From: Pseudoxanthomonas indica
GTDB lineage: Bacteria > Pseudomonadota > Gammaproteobacteria > Xanthomonadales > Xanthomonadaceae
Reading direction: 5' to 3'
DNA: 64,000 nt
Assembly: GCF_900167565.1 (NCBI RefSeq)
Contig: NZ_FUZV01000001.1
Coordinates: 1,612,001 to 1,676,000 of the forward strand
Shown here: positions 29,338 to 38,225 of the stretch, in pieces
How positions within the stretch are numbered: the first letter of the stretch is position 1
Layout of the letters: the number at the start of each line of letters is the position of its first letter
Position numbers and translations under genes: made by a program
The notes under the pieces: model-generated
What the model was told of the DNA's origin: nothing
Database searches by the model: none
The model's input: only the letters and a program-made list of their open reading frames with translations

Positions 29338-29601
29338 TCAGTGGACCACAGGCAGCGGCAGGCGGTAACGATGCATCTGCCGCTTCAAGCGGATGGCGAG
29401 CTGCGCCAGTTCGGTCAGGCAGACCGAGGTGGCTGTGCGGGAGAGGATTAGCTCGGGAGGATCTATGTGGTTGTACGGAGTGGCGAGCGCTGCAAGGGTG
29501 AGCAATGAGGATTCGAGAAGATCCAGGATGTCGTAGGCATCCTCGGGCATTGCGTAGCCGGCTTCGGGGATGAAGCCTTCTTTCAGGGGTGTTTGGGTCA
29601 T
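29338..29601 (-). CDS. Small XAC0095-like protein
   Basis: This 87-residue soluble protein has a GYAMPEDAYDILDLLESSLLTLAAL core. That core resembles the GYLLPEDA...L...L..LA pattern of small XAC0095-type proteins common in Xanthomonadaceae. No catalytic residues or membrane segments are seen. The ATG has CCGGAG about ten bases upstream. Function is unknown, and the family call is by pattern memory. Confidence 0.55.
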   Translation of the reverse strand: MTQTPLKEGFIPEAGYAMPEDAYDILDLLESSLLTLAALATPYNHIDPPELILSRTATSVCLTELAQLAIRLKRQMHRYRLPLPVVH

Positions 29602-29921
29602 TGGATGAAGCTCCGGACGTGCAGTGATGTGCCCTACCCCAACGGAGGTTGGGGAGGGGTGTCGGGAGGTTCAGAACCGTGCTGAGAGAGACGGTGCGCT
29701 TATTTCCCTTTCGGGTCTTGTATTCGCAGCCCTCCCGACGCAGACCTTCCGCATCGGGCGTCAGCTCATGGCGAGATGACGTGGTGCCGACCCTCCGTAA
29801 ACGGTCGGCTCAATCTCAGCGGGAGTTCTGACACTCCACGCACTCGAGGCTGCGACTTGTACCTCTGAAGTGTCAACGCACATTGCCTGCCTTGCAAGGC
29901 AAGACGCCAACACCTCTAGCA
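29602..29921. other. Non-coding boundary of a low-GC island
   Basis: No supportable gene is seen. CCCCAAC (29637-29643)/GTTGGGG (29648-29654) forms a REP-like hairpin, and TGCCTTGCAAGGCA (29888-29901) is a perfect palindrome just beyond the stop of the HNH gene. From about here to 31.24 kb the GC content drops. No tRNA or clear attachment repeat was found. Confidence 0.4.
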
Positions 29922-30848
29922 CTACCCTAGGAAGACCTCTGCGCGGTGGTATGCCATATACGCCTCTTGCTGAGCACTCAGAGGCATCGGCGCGACTTTG
30001 GACTCCAGGTCCCAAGCCGCTTGCACTTCAGGCGGAAGCCGCTCGCTAACCCGCAGCTCTCCATCCTCTACGAAAGTTATGAATCCATTGTCAAACAGTC
30101 GATCAATGTGCGGTGCGAGAAGAAGTCCGTTGCTCCCATCCAACCTCTCGACGTTGCTGCTTCGCGACCACGGCTTGATATGGCTCGCTATCAGGAAGCG
30201 GACATCAGCGATACCAGTGACTCTGCACCTCGACTCAATCTCTGTAACTCGCGAACGAAACAACCCCTGCCCCATGCGCGCTTGAATAAGCTGCGTGCGC
30301 TGCGTCACTTTCAATCCGTCGTCGCTAAGTACCTTCGCTATGGCCGTGGTGTCATCGGCAGCAGACGTATTACTCGCCTTCGCAAGTATCTTCTCCACCT
30401 GGCCCTCTAACAGCGCAATCAAGACCTGCGCCATGCCTTCGGGTACCGGGGTCAGATAAACGCCCTGGTTGCCGTTCCCATTTTCTTGCAACGGTGAGTA
30501 CTTCGCTGGCAGCACAGGCTTTAGGCGGTCAACGTGGTCCTTGGGTCGAATGGTGTTCTCCAGCGTCGTAAACTCAACTGGTACGTACCACCCGTCTTTG
30601 GCCCAATTCGCACCCGCGCTTTTGAACTCGCTTGGTTTTGGCGCTGACTCACTCGGGCCACTGGCAATTCCAATTGCCTTGATGAGGGTGTCAGCAAACG
30701 AGAAGATGACATCGCCTGATGCGACTTCTGTCATTGCATGGTAGAAACGGTTCTGTCCTCCATTGGCTTTGGTCTTTGGTGACCACAGATATCCGCCCCT
30801 TACTTCGTGCTTGTATGTCTGATTCTGGTTTACCCACCAATACTGCAT
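29922..30848 (-). CDS. PUA/EVE-like domain plus HNH endonuclease
   Basis: This 308-residue protein starts at an ATG behind GGAGAAGGAC. Residues 1-150 look like an EVE/PUA-type module: YWWVNQNQTYKHE at the start, then GGYLWSP, DVIFSFADTLIKAIGIA, and later aromatic positions. Related modules read modified bases. Residues 200-285 form an HNH_2-type nuclease: CRVTGI, then SHIKPW (His223), then DGSNGLLLAPHIDRLFDNGFITF with Asn240 and His247. The combination is typical of modification-dependent restriction enzymes, which cut DNA carrying modified bases. Low GC content and isolation from housekeeping genes suggest horizontal transfer. Its start overlaps the divergent NUDIX gene. Confidence 0.78.
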   Translation of the reverse strand: MQYWWVNQNQTYKHEVRGGYLWSPKTKANGGQNRFYHAMTEVASGDVIFSFADTLIKAIGIASGPSESAPKPSEFKSAGANWAKDGWYVPVEFTTLENTIRPKDHVDRLKPVLPAKYSPLQENGNGNQGVYLTPVPEGMAQVLIALLEGQVEKILAKASNTSAADDTTAIAKVLSDDGLKVTQRTQLIQARMGQGLFRSRVTEIESRCRVTGIADVRFLIASHIKPWSRSSNVERLDGSNGLLLAPHIDRLFDNGFITFVEDGELRVSERLPPEVQAAWDLESKVAPMPLSAQQEAYMAYHRAEVFLG

Positions 30849-31237
30849 GTCCTTCTCCCATTAGGGACCTGCACGTCGTTGCCGCTGTGATTCAATTCAG
30901 CAACAAGATTCTAGCTGCAAAGCGGCTGCCAGGCGGACCCTCCGGCCTTAAGTGGGAATTTCCTGGGGGGAAGGTCGAGAAGGGCGAGTCGCCGCAAGAT
31001 GCTCTTCAGCGCGAAATTCGTGAAGAGTTGAGCCTAGAGATTTCGGTGCAACAGGACATCGGAACCTTCGCGACTGTCATTGGAGACGTAAGGATTCACT
31101 TGCAGTGCTTCCGTTGCGTTGCGCAATCTGAAGTGGTCGTTCTATCCGCGCATTCGGAAGTGATGTGGTGTTCTCCAGCCGATCTTCGTACCTTGGATTG
31201 GGCGTTGCCTGATGTACCAGTAATCGACGTAATCTAG
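30815..31237 (+). CDS. NUDIX hydrolase, MutT-like
   Basis: The product is about 140 residues with the Nudix box GGKVEKGESPQDALQREI then REELSLEI (standard except Ser for Gly in the last turn). It is preceded by VVAAVIQFSNKILAAKR, as in MutT/CTP pyrophosphohydrolases that clean up nucleoside triphosphates. The ATG at 30815 lacks a good ribosome binding site and makes the gene overlap the divergent HNH start by 34 bp. A CTG at 30869 just after AGGGAC would begin the conserved domain directly. GC content is as low as in the HNH gene, so the two probably arrived together. Confidence 0.8.
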   Translation: MSDSGLPTNTACPSPIRDLHVVAAVIQFSNKILAAKRLPGGPSGLKWEFPGGKVEKGESPQDALQREIREELSLEISVQQDIGTFATVIGDVRIHLQCFRCVAQSEVVVLSAHSEVMWCSPADLRTLDWALPDVPVIDVI

Positions 31238-31271
31238 GCGCGACTGCTAAGCACGAGGCGGGTCGACACGC

Positions 31272-32738
31272 TCAATGCGCCCGCGCCGAATACTCCACCT
31301 CCAAACACCTCCGCAAAACCTCCAACGCCAACTCAATATCCCTAACCGGCAACCCCGCATACCCCAGAATCAACCCCGCCCTGTCCGGCGGGTCCAGGTA
31401 ATACGGCGAGAGGGAGTACAGCCCTAGGCCCATGCCCCTGGCGCGTTCGATGAACTGCCTGCCTTCCTCGCGGCTGCGGTGCTTGAGCCAGACCGGGATA
31501 TGCATGCCGGCCTGCGAGTCGCGGAATTCCAGCCGTCCGTTGCTCATCTGCCGCAGGCCTTCCAGCAGGGCGTCGCGTCGTTCGCGCAGGGCGACCAGGG
31601 ATCGCCGCAGGTGGCGGTCGAAGGCGCCTGACTTCATGAAGTTGGCCAGCGCGGCCTGGTCGATGGCCGAGGCGCCGAAGTCTTCCATCCACTTGGCCGC
31701 CACGAAGTCCTTGCGCAAGCCGCGCGGCACCACCATGAAACCCAGCCGCATCGAGGGGAACAGCATCTTGGAAAAGGTGCCCACGTAGATCACGCGGTCG
31801 TGGCGGTCCTGCGACTTGAGCGAGGAGAGGGGGCGTGCGTCGTAGCGGATTTCTCCGTCGTAGTCGTCTTCAATCACCCAGCTGCCATGCCGATGTGCGT
31901 ACTCGAGCAGGGCGGCGCGGCGCGCCTCGGGCATGGTGCCGCCGTAGGGAAACTGATGCGAAGGCGTGGTGCAGATGAGGCGCGGGGCCTGCCCGAGCGA
32001 GGACACGTCTGGCAGCGCATCGACCTGCAGCCCTTCCTCATCCACCGGCACCGGCTGCAGATGCGCGCCGTAGGCGAGCATGATCGAGCGGGTGGCGTAG
32101 TACTGCGGCTCTTCAATCGCCACCGGGTCGCCAGCTTCCATCAGCACCCGTGCGCACAGCGACATGGCCTGCTGGGTGCCGGCGACAATCAATACGTCGT
32201 CCGGGCTGGCCTCGACGCCACGGCGCAGCACGTACTCGCTGATCGCCTGGCGCAGTTCGGGCAGGCCCTGCGCCCAGGAATAGTTGGGCGAGGTGTACAG
32301 GGCAGCGTGGCTCAGCTCGCGCGCCCAGGCGGTGGTCAGGGCGGGATTGGTGTACGGCGATCCGTACTGCAGCGAGAAGCGCACGCCGGGAATCGCCTTG
32401 CCGGGCAGGTTCTGGTGATCCAGGTGCTGGCGCGTGCGCGCGACGAAGGTGTTGGGCGCGGGCAGGCGGGTGGCCGGCGCGGGTTCTGCCGGCCGCCGCG
32501 TGGGCGCGGTGACGTAGCTGCCCGATCCCACGCGGCCATCGATATAGCCTTCGGTGCGCAGTTGTTCGTAGGCGGCCAGCACCGTGTTGCGTGACAGACC
32601 CATCTGTTCGGACATGAAGCGGGTGGGCGGCAGGCGGCTGCCCTGCCCGAGTTGGCCTGACTCCAGCGCCTGCTTGAGCGCGCGGGTCAGTTGCGCGTGC
32701 AACGGGCCGTTTCCATCCAGTTGAAGTTGGGTCAGCAT
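31272..32738 (-). CDS. MocR/PdxR-type GntR regulator with aminotransferase domain
   Basis: This 488-residue protein joins two domains. Residues 1-80 are a GntR winged helix (LHAQLTRALKQALESGQL, LPPTRFMSEQMGLSRNTV, GSGSYVTAP). Residues 110-485 are a fold-type I aminotransferase domain with the PLP-binding lysine in YVGTFSKMLFPSMRLGF and the EDDYDGEIRYDARP loop. Such MocR proteins use PLP or an amino compound as a signal and usually control a divergent gene. The ATG at 32738 has CAGGAG. Upstream it faces a small membrane protein gene across a set of repeated half-sites (32753-32820). PdxR function is not assured because no pyridoxal synthesis genes adjoin. Confidence 0.88.
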   Translation of the reverse strand: MLTQLQLDGNGPLHAQLTRALKQALESGQLGQGSRLPPTRFMSEQMGLSRNTVLAAYEQLRTEGYIDGRVGSGSYVTAPTRRPAEPAPATRLPAPNTFVARTRQHLDHQNLPGKAIPGVRFSLQYGSPYTNPALTTAWARELSHAALYTSPNYSWAQGLPELRQAISEYVLRRGVEASPDDVLIVAGTQQAMSLCARVLMEAGDPVAIEEPQYYATRSIMLAYGAHLQPVPVDEEGLQVDALPDVSSLGQAPRLICTTPSHQFPYGGTMPEARRAALLEYAHRHGSWVIEDDYDGEIRYDARPLSSLKSQDRHDRVIYVGTFSKMLFPSMRLGFMVVPRGLRKDFVAAKWMEDFGASAIDQAALANFMKSGAFDRHLRRSLVALRERRDALLEGLRQMSNGRLEFRDSQAGMHIPVWLKHRSREEGRQFIERARGMGLGLYSLSPYYLDPPDRAGLILGYAGLPVRDIELALEVLRRCLEVEYSARAH

Positions 32739-32752
32739 CCGGGTCTCCTGTA

Positions 32753-32820
32753 ATGGCCCTATTGGAACCAGCCGGATTGGCCCTTGATAGGGCCATTTGC
32801 ATTGTTTCAGATAGGGCCAA
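32753..32820. promoter_or_regulatory. Four-half-site operator of the MocR regulator
   Basis: The half-site ATAGGGCCAW occurs as ATGGCCCTAT (32753-32762), TTGGCCCTT (32777-32785), ATAGGGCCAT (32787-32796) and ATAGGGCCAA (32811-32820). The first and third form a perfect inverted pair, and the second and fourth a near-perfect one. MocR regulators bind such repeated sites between themselves and their target. The position, from 14 to 82 bp upstream of the regulator start and ending 21 bp before the divergent gene, fits joint control. Confidence 0.7.
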
Positions 32821-32841
32821 ATTGCCACAGAGTGCGACTCC

Positions 32842-33348
32842 ATGCCTGTTCGTAGCCCATCCCTGCCGCTGTCACCTGCGCTGCCGATGCTGTTCTGGCT
32901 GGTCCTGCTCGCCACCGGCGCGGCGCTGCTGGACCTGGGCGTGGCGGTGGCCTGGTTTGGCGCGCAGGGCGTGCCGGCGGAGCGGGTGTTCCAGTCGATC
33001 GCCACCTGGGTGATGGGGCGTTCGGCGTATTTCGGTGGCGATGCCACGGTTGTGTTCGGTGGCCTGCTGTATACCGCCGTGCTGTGCGGGGTGATGGGCT
33101 TGTACCGGGTGCTGGCGCGGCGCTTGCCGCTGTTGCTGGCGCGCCCGATCACGGCAGGCGCGCTCTACGGGGCGCTGATGTACCTGCTGATCTTCCTGGT
33201 GCTGGTGCCGCATGTCAGCGCCGCCAATCCCGCACCGCATCCGCTGATCTGGCATGCACTGTGCGTGCTCGCCTACGCGCTGTTGGTGGGCATTCCCGCC
33301 GCACTGCTCGCGCGTTTGCCGGCCGGGGGCCTGCCCGCCAGGGCGTAA
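32842..33348 (+). CDS. Four-helix membrane protein, likely MocR target
   Basis: The 168-residue protein has four hydrophobic helices (about 13-36, 70-95, 105-128 and 138-160). It shares clear similarity with the convergent gene at 33273-33794 (common LDLG-V-W pattern, RILQSI/RVFQSI, AGALYGALMYLL/AGAIYGLCLYLL). It begins 21 bp after the MocR half-sites and is the obvious target of that regulator. Function is unknown; transport or a sensory role is possible. Confidence 0.72.
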   Translation: MPVRSPSLPLSPALPMLFWLVLLATGAALLDLGVAVAWFGAQGVPAERVFQSIATWVMGRSAYFGGDATVVFGGLLYTAVLCGVMGLYRVLARRLPLLLARPITAGALYGALMYLLIFLVLVPHVSAANPAPHPLIWHALCVLAYALLVGIPAALLARLPAGGLPARA

Positions 33349-33794
33349 TGCGCGCATAGCACGCCGATGACGGCGTGCATGACGATGCTGCTGATCACCC
33401 ATGCCAGGTCCTTGAAGCTGGCCATGCCCGCGGCAGACAGCGGCAACACCACGAAGTTCATCAGCAGGTACAGGCACAGGCCGTAGATGGCGCCAGCGCT
33501 GTTGGGGCGAGTACGCAGAAGCACGCTGTAGCGCGCGGCCTGACGATAGGCAAGGATGAACAGCAGGATGATCGCGAAGTGCGATACCGCGCCGAGCGCG
33601 GCGCTGCGTGCACCGCCGGCAAAGCTGGCTTCACCCAGCCAGCCCGCGCCGATGGATTGCAGGATGCGCAGCGGCGGAACCTGATGGCTGACCCACCAGA
33701 AGCCCATCGCGAACACCAGATCGGCCAGGCCGGTGACCAGCGTCCCCAGCGCGACCCGCGCCCCTGTCGATACGTTGGCGTCATGGCTGCTCAT
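33273..33794 (-). CDS. Four-helix membrane protein, paralogue of the convergent gene
   Basis: This paralogue has 173 residues and four predicted helices, with LVTGLADLVFAMGFWWVSHQ at the start and GAIYGLCLYLLMNFVVLPLSA in the third helix. It aligns along its length with the product of 32842-33348. The last 76 bases of both genes overlap tail to tail. The start ATG at 33794 was preferred over upstream codons that run into the AraC gene. It lies 37 bp downstream of that AraC gene on the same strand and is probably co-transcribed with it. Confidence 0.72.
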   Translation of the reverse strand: MSSHDANVSTGARVALGTLVTGLADLVFAMGFWWVSHQVPPLRILQSIGAGWLGEASFAGGARSAALGAVSHFAIILLFILAYRQAARYSVLLRTRPNSAGAIYGLCLYLLMNFVVLPLSAAGMASFKDLAWVISSIVMHAVIGVLCAHYALAGRPPAGKRASSAAGMPTNSA

Positions 33795-33831
33795 CGTTGT
33801 CTGCCTGTGTGGTGGAGGGTGTGGTGTTGAA

Positions 33832-34695
33832 TCACGCCGCCCGCTGCGGGCGTTGCAGCGCATGCCGGCGGATATCGGTGGGGGTCGCGCCAAAGGTGAG
33901 CTTGAACGCGCGACAGAACGCACTCTGGCTCTCAAAGCCCAGCCGCAGCGAGATGTCGAGGATGGACAGATCGGTGCCGCCCAGCAGCTCCAGCGCGCGC
34001 CGATCGCGCAGCCGTGCGGCGTACTCGAACGGGGTTTCGCCGAAGACCCGGCGATGCATGCGCAGCAGATGGCAGGGCGAATAGTTGGCGAGGGTGGCGA
34101 GCTGATCCAGATCCTGGCGCAGGCCGGGATCGCAGACGATGGCATGGCGCACGCGTAGCAGCCGGCTCATGGTCTGGTGGCGCAGATGGCGGGTGCGGCC
34201 GGCGCAACGTTCCAGCAAGCCGTGCAGCGCGGCTTGCCGACGCGCGATGCCCGCCATCAATGCAGGCGCGACGTCCAACGTGGCCGGGCCGCTTTCGTGA
34301 CTGCGCACCACGGCAATCATGGCGCGCGCCAGATCACGGGAAATCCGCCCCTGCCACGGCAGCAACAGCATCTGCTCGGGCTCGCGCGGCTGGGCTTGCG
34401 GCCACACCTCGCGCGGGCCGGCGATGAGCAGCCAGCCATTCGACTCCGCTGCCCGGCATTGCAGCGCGCCATTGCCCCACAACTGGCAGCGACCCGGCTC
34501 CAGCGCCCATTCCCTGCCGCCGGACTGCCACCAGAGGCGACTGCGGATGGCCCAACCCAGGCTCATCCAGTGCGCTGGCACGGACACGGACGTGCCGCGC
34601 CCCTGCGCGAGCACCACATGCAGTGCGTGGGTGGATTCGTGCTGCAGATCCAGCTGGCCAAACGGGCGCAGCCGGTGCTGGACGACATCGGTCAT
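33832..34695 (-). CDS. AraC-family transcriptional regulator
   Basis: The protein has 287 residues: an N-terminal cupin-like sensor region and a C-terminal double helix-turn-helix. The latter includes LATLANYSPCHLLRMHRRVFGETPFEYAARLRDRRALELL and then ILDISLRLGFESQSAFCRAFKLTFGATPTDIRR. The ATG at 34695 is supported by protein similarity, since upstream codons do not resemble AraC proteins. It probably controls the small membrane protein gene just downstream. Confidence 0.85.
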   Translation of the reverse strand: MTDVVQHRLRPFGQLDLQHESTHALHVVLAQGRGTSVSVPAHWMSLGWAIRSRLWWQSGGREWALEPGRCQLWGNGALQCRAAESNGWLLIAGPREVWPQAQPREPEQMLLLPWQGRISRDLARAMIAVVRSHESGPATLDVAPALMAGIARRQAALHGLLERCAGRTRHLRHQTMSRLLRVRHAIVCDPGLRQDLDQLATLANYSPCHLLRMHRRVFGETPFEYAARLRDRRALELLGGTDLSILDISLRLGFESQSAFCRAFKLTFGATPTDIRRHALQRPQRAA

Positions 34696-35104
34696 TGGGT
34701 GTCTCTCTCTGCCTGCTTTGCACCCTAGGGGCCAATGCGCGCCGCGCCGAGAGCCAATTGCGCGATGAGCAAGCAAGCCAATCCGCAGCGAAGCGGTGGC
34801 ACAAACAGAAAGGCCACGATCGAAATCGTGGCCTTCCTGCGCCAGTTCGGAGAGAGAGCAACGTTCCGGCGAAATCCATACTGCCCGCATGTCGCCGCCA
34901 AAGTTGTGCATCGCTCGCGCAAATGCTGTGCAGGAATTGCCTTCGCTGTGTTGCGCGTCGACGCAATGCTCAACTTCCGCACATATCAAACGTAAACGGA
35001 TCGTTAGCCTCGTCGCATCAGGCGTGGGGGATACCGGCACCTGATCTTCCGCGTCACGCGACCACCGCGTGATCGTGTTCTTTGATCTTCAGGAGAGACC
35101 CAGA
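34696..35104. other. Intergenic region with one perfect hairpin
   Basis: No credible gene is seen in this 409-bp gap between the divergent AraC and TonB receptor genes. AAGGCCACGAT (34810-34820) and ATCGTGGCCTT (34825-34835) form a perfect 11-bp stem with a CGAA loop but no U tract. It may be a terminator remnant of a lost gene or a regulatory hairpin. The receptor promoter should lie in the last 150 bp, which are locally richer in AT. Confidence 0.4.
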
Positions 35105-38100
35105 GTGAGCATCAACCGAAACATGCAACGCGTGGTAGGGGGGCTGAAACGCACCGCACTGAGTACCGCCTTGGGCGTGTGCTTCGTCGGCGGCGCCTAC
35201 GCGCAGTCGAATACCTCCGGCGCCATCAGTGGCCGCGCGGCCGCTGGTGAAACCGTCACCATCACCAATCCGGCCACCGGCCTGACCCGCAGCGTGACCG
35301 TGGGCGCCGACGGCAGCTATCGCTTCTCCGCGCTGCCCACCGGCCAGTACACGGTGACCACCGGCGCCGGCGGCAGCCGCAATGTCAGTGTCAACGTGGG
35401 CACGGCCAGCAATGCCGACTTCACCACCAGCCAGGGCGGCGCGACCACACTGGACTCGGTGACGGTGGTCGGTTCCAGTGCGGTCAATCCGATCGACGTG
35501 TCGTCGGTGGAATCCACCACCATCCTGACCGCCGAGCAGATTGCCAAGATCCCGGTCGGTCGCGATGCCACCAGCGTGGCGCTGCTGGCGCCGGGCACGG
35601 TGCGCGGTGACGCGGCGTTCGGCAACCTGGCTTCGTTCGGTGGTTCGTCGGTGGCGGAGAACCAGTACTTCGTCAACGGTTTCAACATCACCAACACCTT
35701 CCGCGGCTTGAACTTCACCCAGGTGCCGTTCGAGGCGATCGCCGAGCAGCAGGTGAAGACCGGTGGCTACGGCGCCGAGTTCGGTCGTTCGCTGGGCGGC
35801 GTGATCAACCAGATCACCAAGCGCGGCGGTAACGAGTTCCATGCCGGCGCCAATATCTTCTACGAGCCGGAATCACTGCGCGAAGAAACCCTGAACACCT
35901 ACTACTCCAATCCGCTGGTGCCCGACACGCTGGGCCAGATCCGCCAGGACAACAGCAAGGACAAGGAATGGCAGGCCACTGCCTCGGTCTGGGCCAGCGG
36001 CGCGTTGATCAAGGATCGCCTGTTCGCCTACGGCCTGGTGCAGTACCGGCGTGAGGAAAGCGATACCTGGAACAGCGTGGTCAACAGCACCAACACCAGC
36101 GCAAAGGCGGACACGCCCAACTGGGTGGTCAAGCTGGACTGGCAGCTGTCGGACAACCACCTGCTGGAATTCACCGGCATCTCCGACAAGCAGGACACCG
36201 AGACCGACGTGTACGGCAACACCCTGGGCCGGCTGGATCGCACGCGCTTCATCGGCACCAACTTCCAGGAGTCCGGCGGCGACAACTACATCCTCAAATA
36301 CACCGGCTACCTGACCGACAACTTCACCCTGTCGGCGCTCGGCGGCATCGGCAAGTCCTCGCGCTCGCAGCACCTGCGCACGGCGGCCGGGCTGGACGTG
36401 CGCTACAACGGCGACCTCAACAATCCCGCCACCGGCTGCCCGATCATTGCCGACATCCGTCCGCAATACCGGCGTGACCTCACCAGCGGTGGCCTGCCCT
36501 ATGTGAGCACCTGCAACATCACCGGCGGCGCCATCCAGGGCTTCAACAACGAGGACACCCGCCACCAGTTCCGCCTGGATGCCGAATGGCAGCTGGCCGA
36601 TCATCGTCTGCAGTTCGGCCTGGATCTGGACAACTTCGAATCCATCGCCGGTACTTCCACGGAAGGCGGCCGCGTGTGGCGCTATGCCACCAGCAACGGC
36701 GACGACACCTTGCCCAACACCGGTGACGAATACGACCTGGTGCGCGAGCAGATCGTCAACCAGGGCTCGTCCAACGAGATCAAGCAGCGCGCCTTCTACA
36801 TCCAGGACAACTGGAACGTCACCGACAACTTCATGGCCTATCTGGGCTTGCGCTGGGATACGTTCGACAACCGCGACGGCTTCGGCAACAGCTTCGTCAA
36901 GGTCGAGAACCAGCTGGGTCCGCGCCTGGGCTTCTCGTGGGACATCAACGGCGACTCCACCTTCAAGCTGTTCGGCAACGCCGGCCGCTACGCGCTGCCG
37001 TTGACCGCCGACGTGGCCACCCGCGGCGCTTCGGCGTCGGTGTTCACCCGGCAGAACTTCCGCTTCACCGGCGTGGATCCGGTCAGCGGGGCGCCCTTGG
37101 GCCTGACCCCGATCAACAACCTGACCTACATCAACGGCGAGTTCGGCGAGCCGAAGAATCCGCAGACCATCGCCGCCAAGGATCTGGATCCGATGTACCA
37201 GGACGAGTACATCCTGGGTTTCCAGGCCGCGCTCAGCGATCACGTCAACCTGGGCGTGCGCGCGATCTACCGCGATCTGAAGGCGGCGATCGACGACAAC
37301 TGCGACTACACCGCGATCATGGACTCGGCTGGCTTCACCCAGTTGCCCAACGGCGCCTGGCGTGACCAAGCCGGCCGTTTCGCCGAATTGCCGGGCGCCG
37401 GCTTCCCGTATTGCCGCATCTTCAATCCGGGCGAAGACGCGGTGTTCATGACCGACCTGTACGGCGACGGCAACCTGACCGCCGTGCACGTGGACGGCGC
37501 GCGCCTGTCGCCCAAGGCCAAGCGCACCTACAGCGCCATCGAGCTGTTCATGGATGGCAGCTGGGACAACTTCTTCTTCCAGGGTTCGTATACCTACGGC
37601 AAGAGCAAGGGCAACACCGAGGGCGGCGTGAAGTCGGACATTGGCCAGGCCAATACCAACACCACGCAGGACTTCGACTACCTCGAACTGACCGAGAACA
37701 CCTACGGCTACCTGCCCAATGATCGCCGGCACAGCCTGAAGTTGTTCGGCAACTACGAGTTCAGCGAGGAATGGTCACTCGGCGCCAACCTGATCGTGCA
37801 GTCCGGCCGCCCGCTCAACTGCTTCGGCGTGTATGCACCGTGGCCGAGCCAGTCGGGCTTCCATCCCTATGGTTCGTCCTTCATGCGTTGCGGTACCACC
37901 GAAGCGGGCCAGGCCTTGGGCCCGGACGGCGAACCGACCAACAACGTGCAGGAATTCCCGCGCGGCACCAAGGGTCGCCTGCCGTGGACGCGCAACCTGG
38001 ATCTGAACCTGCGTTACGCGCCGCTGTGGGCCAAGGGACTGCAGTTCAAGGTGGACGTGTTCAACGTCTTCAATGAGCAGAAGGTCACCTCGGTCAACGA

Positions 38101-38206
38101 AACGGCCGAAGACGTGGATACCGGCATCCCGTTGGATACCTACATGCTGCCCTTGTCGTTCCAGGCGCCGCGCTCGTTCCGTTTCATGGTGCAGTACGAC
38201 TTCTAA
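35105..38206 (+). CDS. Oar-like TonB-dependent receptor with carboxypeptidase-regulatory-like domain
   Basis: About 1,033 residues from the GTG at 35105 (AGGAGA upstream); an ATG at 35123 is an alternative. A signal peptide (ends near GGAYAQ) is followed by a carboxypeptidase-regulatory-like beta-sandwich (GAISGRAAAGETVTITN, then LPTGQYTVTTG). The plug has ILTAEQIAKIPVGRD and GGYGAEFGRSLGGVINQITKRG, and the large barrel ends FRFMVQYDF. This is the Oar/OmpA-related receptor type abundant in Xanthomonadaceae. These receptors are usually tied to peptide or polysaccharide uptake or to protein export. The next gene is a secreted beta-lactamase-fold hydrolase, which may process the ligand. A terminator at 38334-38355 separates the two. 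Confidence 0.88.
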   Translation: MSINRNMQRVVGGLKRTALSTALGVCFVGGAYAQSNTSGAISGRAAAGETVTITNPATGLTRSVTVGADGSYRFSALPTGQYTVTTGAGGSRNVSVNVGTASNADFTTSQGGATTLDSVTVVGSSAVNPIDVSSVESTTILTAEQIAKIPVGRDATSVALLAPGTVRGDAAFGNLASFGGSSVAENQYFVNGFNITNTFRGLNFTQVPFEAIAEQQVKTGGYGAEFGRSLGGVINQITKRGGNEFHAGANIFYEPESLREETLNTYYSNPLVPDTLGQIRQDNSKDKEWQATASVWASGALIKDRLFAYGLVQYRREESDTWNSVVNSTNTSAKADTPNWVVKLDWQLSDNHLLEFTGISDKQDTETDVYGNTLGRLDRTRFIGTNFQESGGDNYILKYTGYLTDNFTLSALGGIGKSSRSQHLRTAAGLDVRYNGDLNNPATGCPIIADIRPQYRRDLTSGGLPYVSTCNITGGAIQGFNNEDTRHQFRLDAEWQLADHRLQFGLDLDNFESIAGTSTEGGRVWRYATSNGDDTLPNTGDEYDLVREQIVNQGSSNEIKQRAFYIQDNWNVTDNFMAYLGLRWDTFDNRDGFGNSFVKVENQLGPRLGFSWDINGDSTFKLFGNAGRYALPLTADVATRGASASVFTRQNFRFTGVDPVSGAPLGLTPINNLTYINGEFGEPKNPQTIAAKDLDPMYQDEYILGFQAALSDHVNLGVRAIYRDLKAAIDDNCDYTAIMDSAGFTQLPNGAWRDQAGRFAELPGAGFPYCRIFNPGEDAVFMTDLYGDGNLTAVHVDGARLSPKAKRTYSAIELFMDGSWDNFFFQGSYTYGKSKGNTEGGVKSDIGQANTNTTQDFDYLELTENTYGYLPNDRRHSLKLFGNYEFSEEWSLGANLIVQSGRPLNCFGVYAPWPSQSGFHPYGSSFMRCGTTEAGQALGPDGEPTNNVQEFPRGTKGRLPWTRNLDLNLRYAPLWAKGLQFKVDVFNVFNEQKVTSVNETAEDVDTGIPLDTYMLPLSFQAPRSFRFMVQYDF

Positions 38207-38225
38207 GTTGCGGGGAGCGATCCTC

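Noticed and set aside
33795..34145. Extension of the 33273-33794 membrane protein to an upstream start at 34145
   Set aside because: The extra part lies inside the AraC gene in another frame, and the paralogue supports the shorter start.
34735..34995. Short open frames around the hairpin at 34810-34835
   Set aside because: Three overlapping frames on both strands have no ribosome binding site and no protein-like pattern, and the hairpin would lie in their middle.
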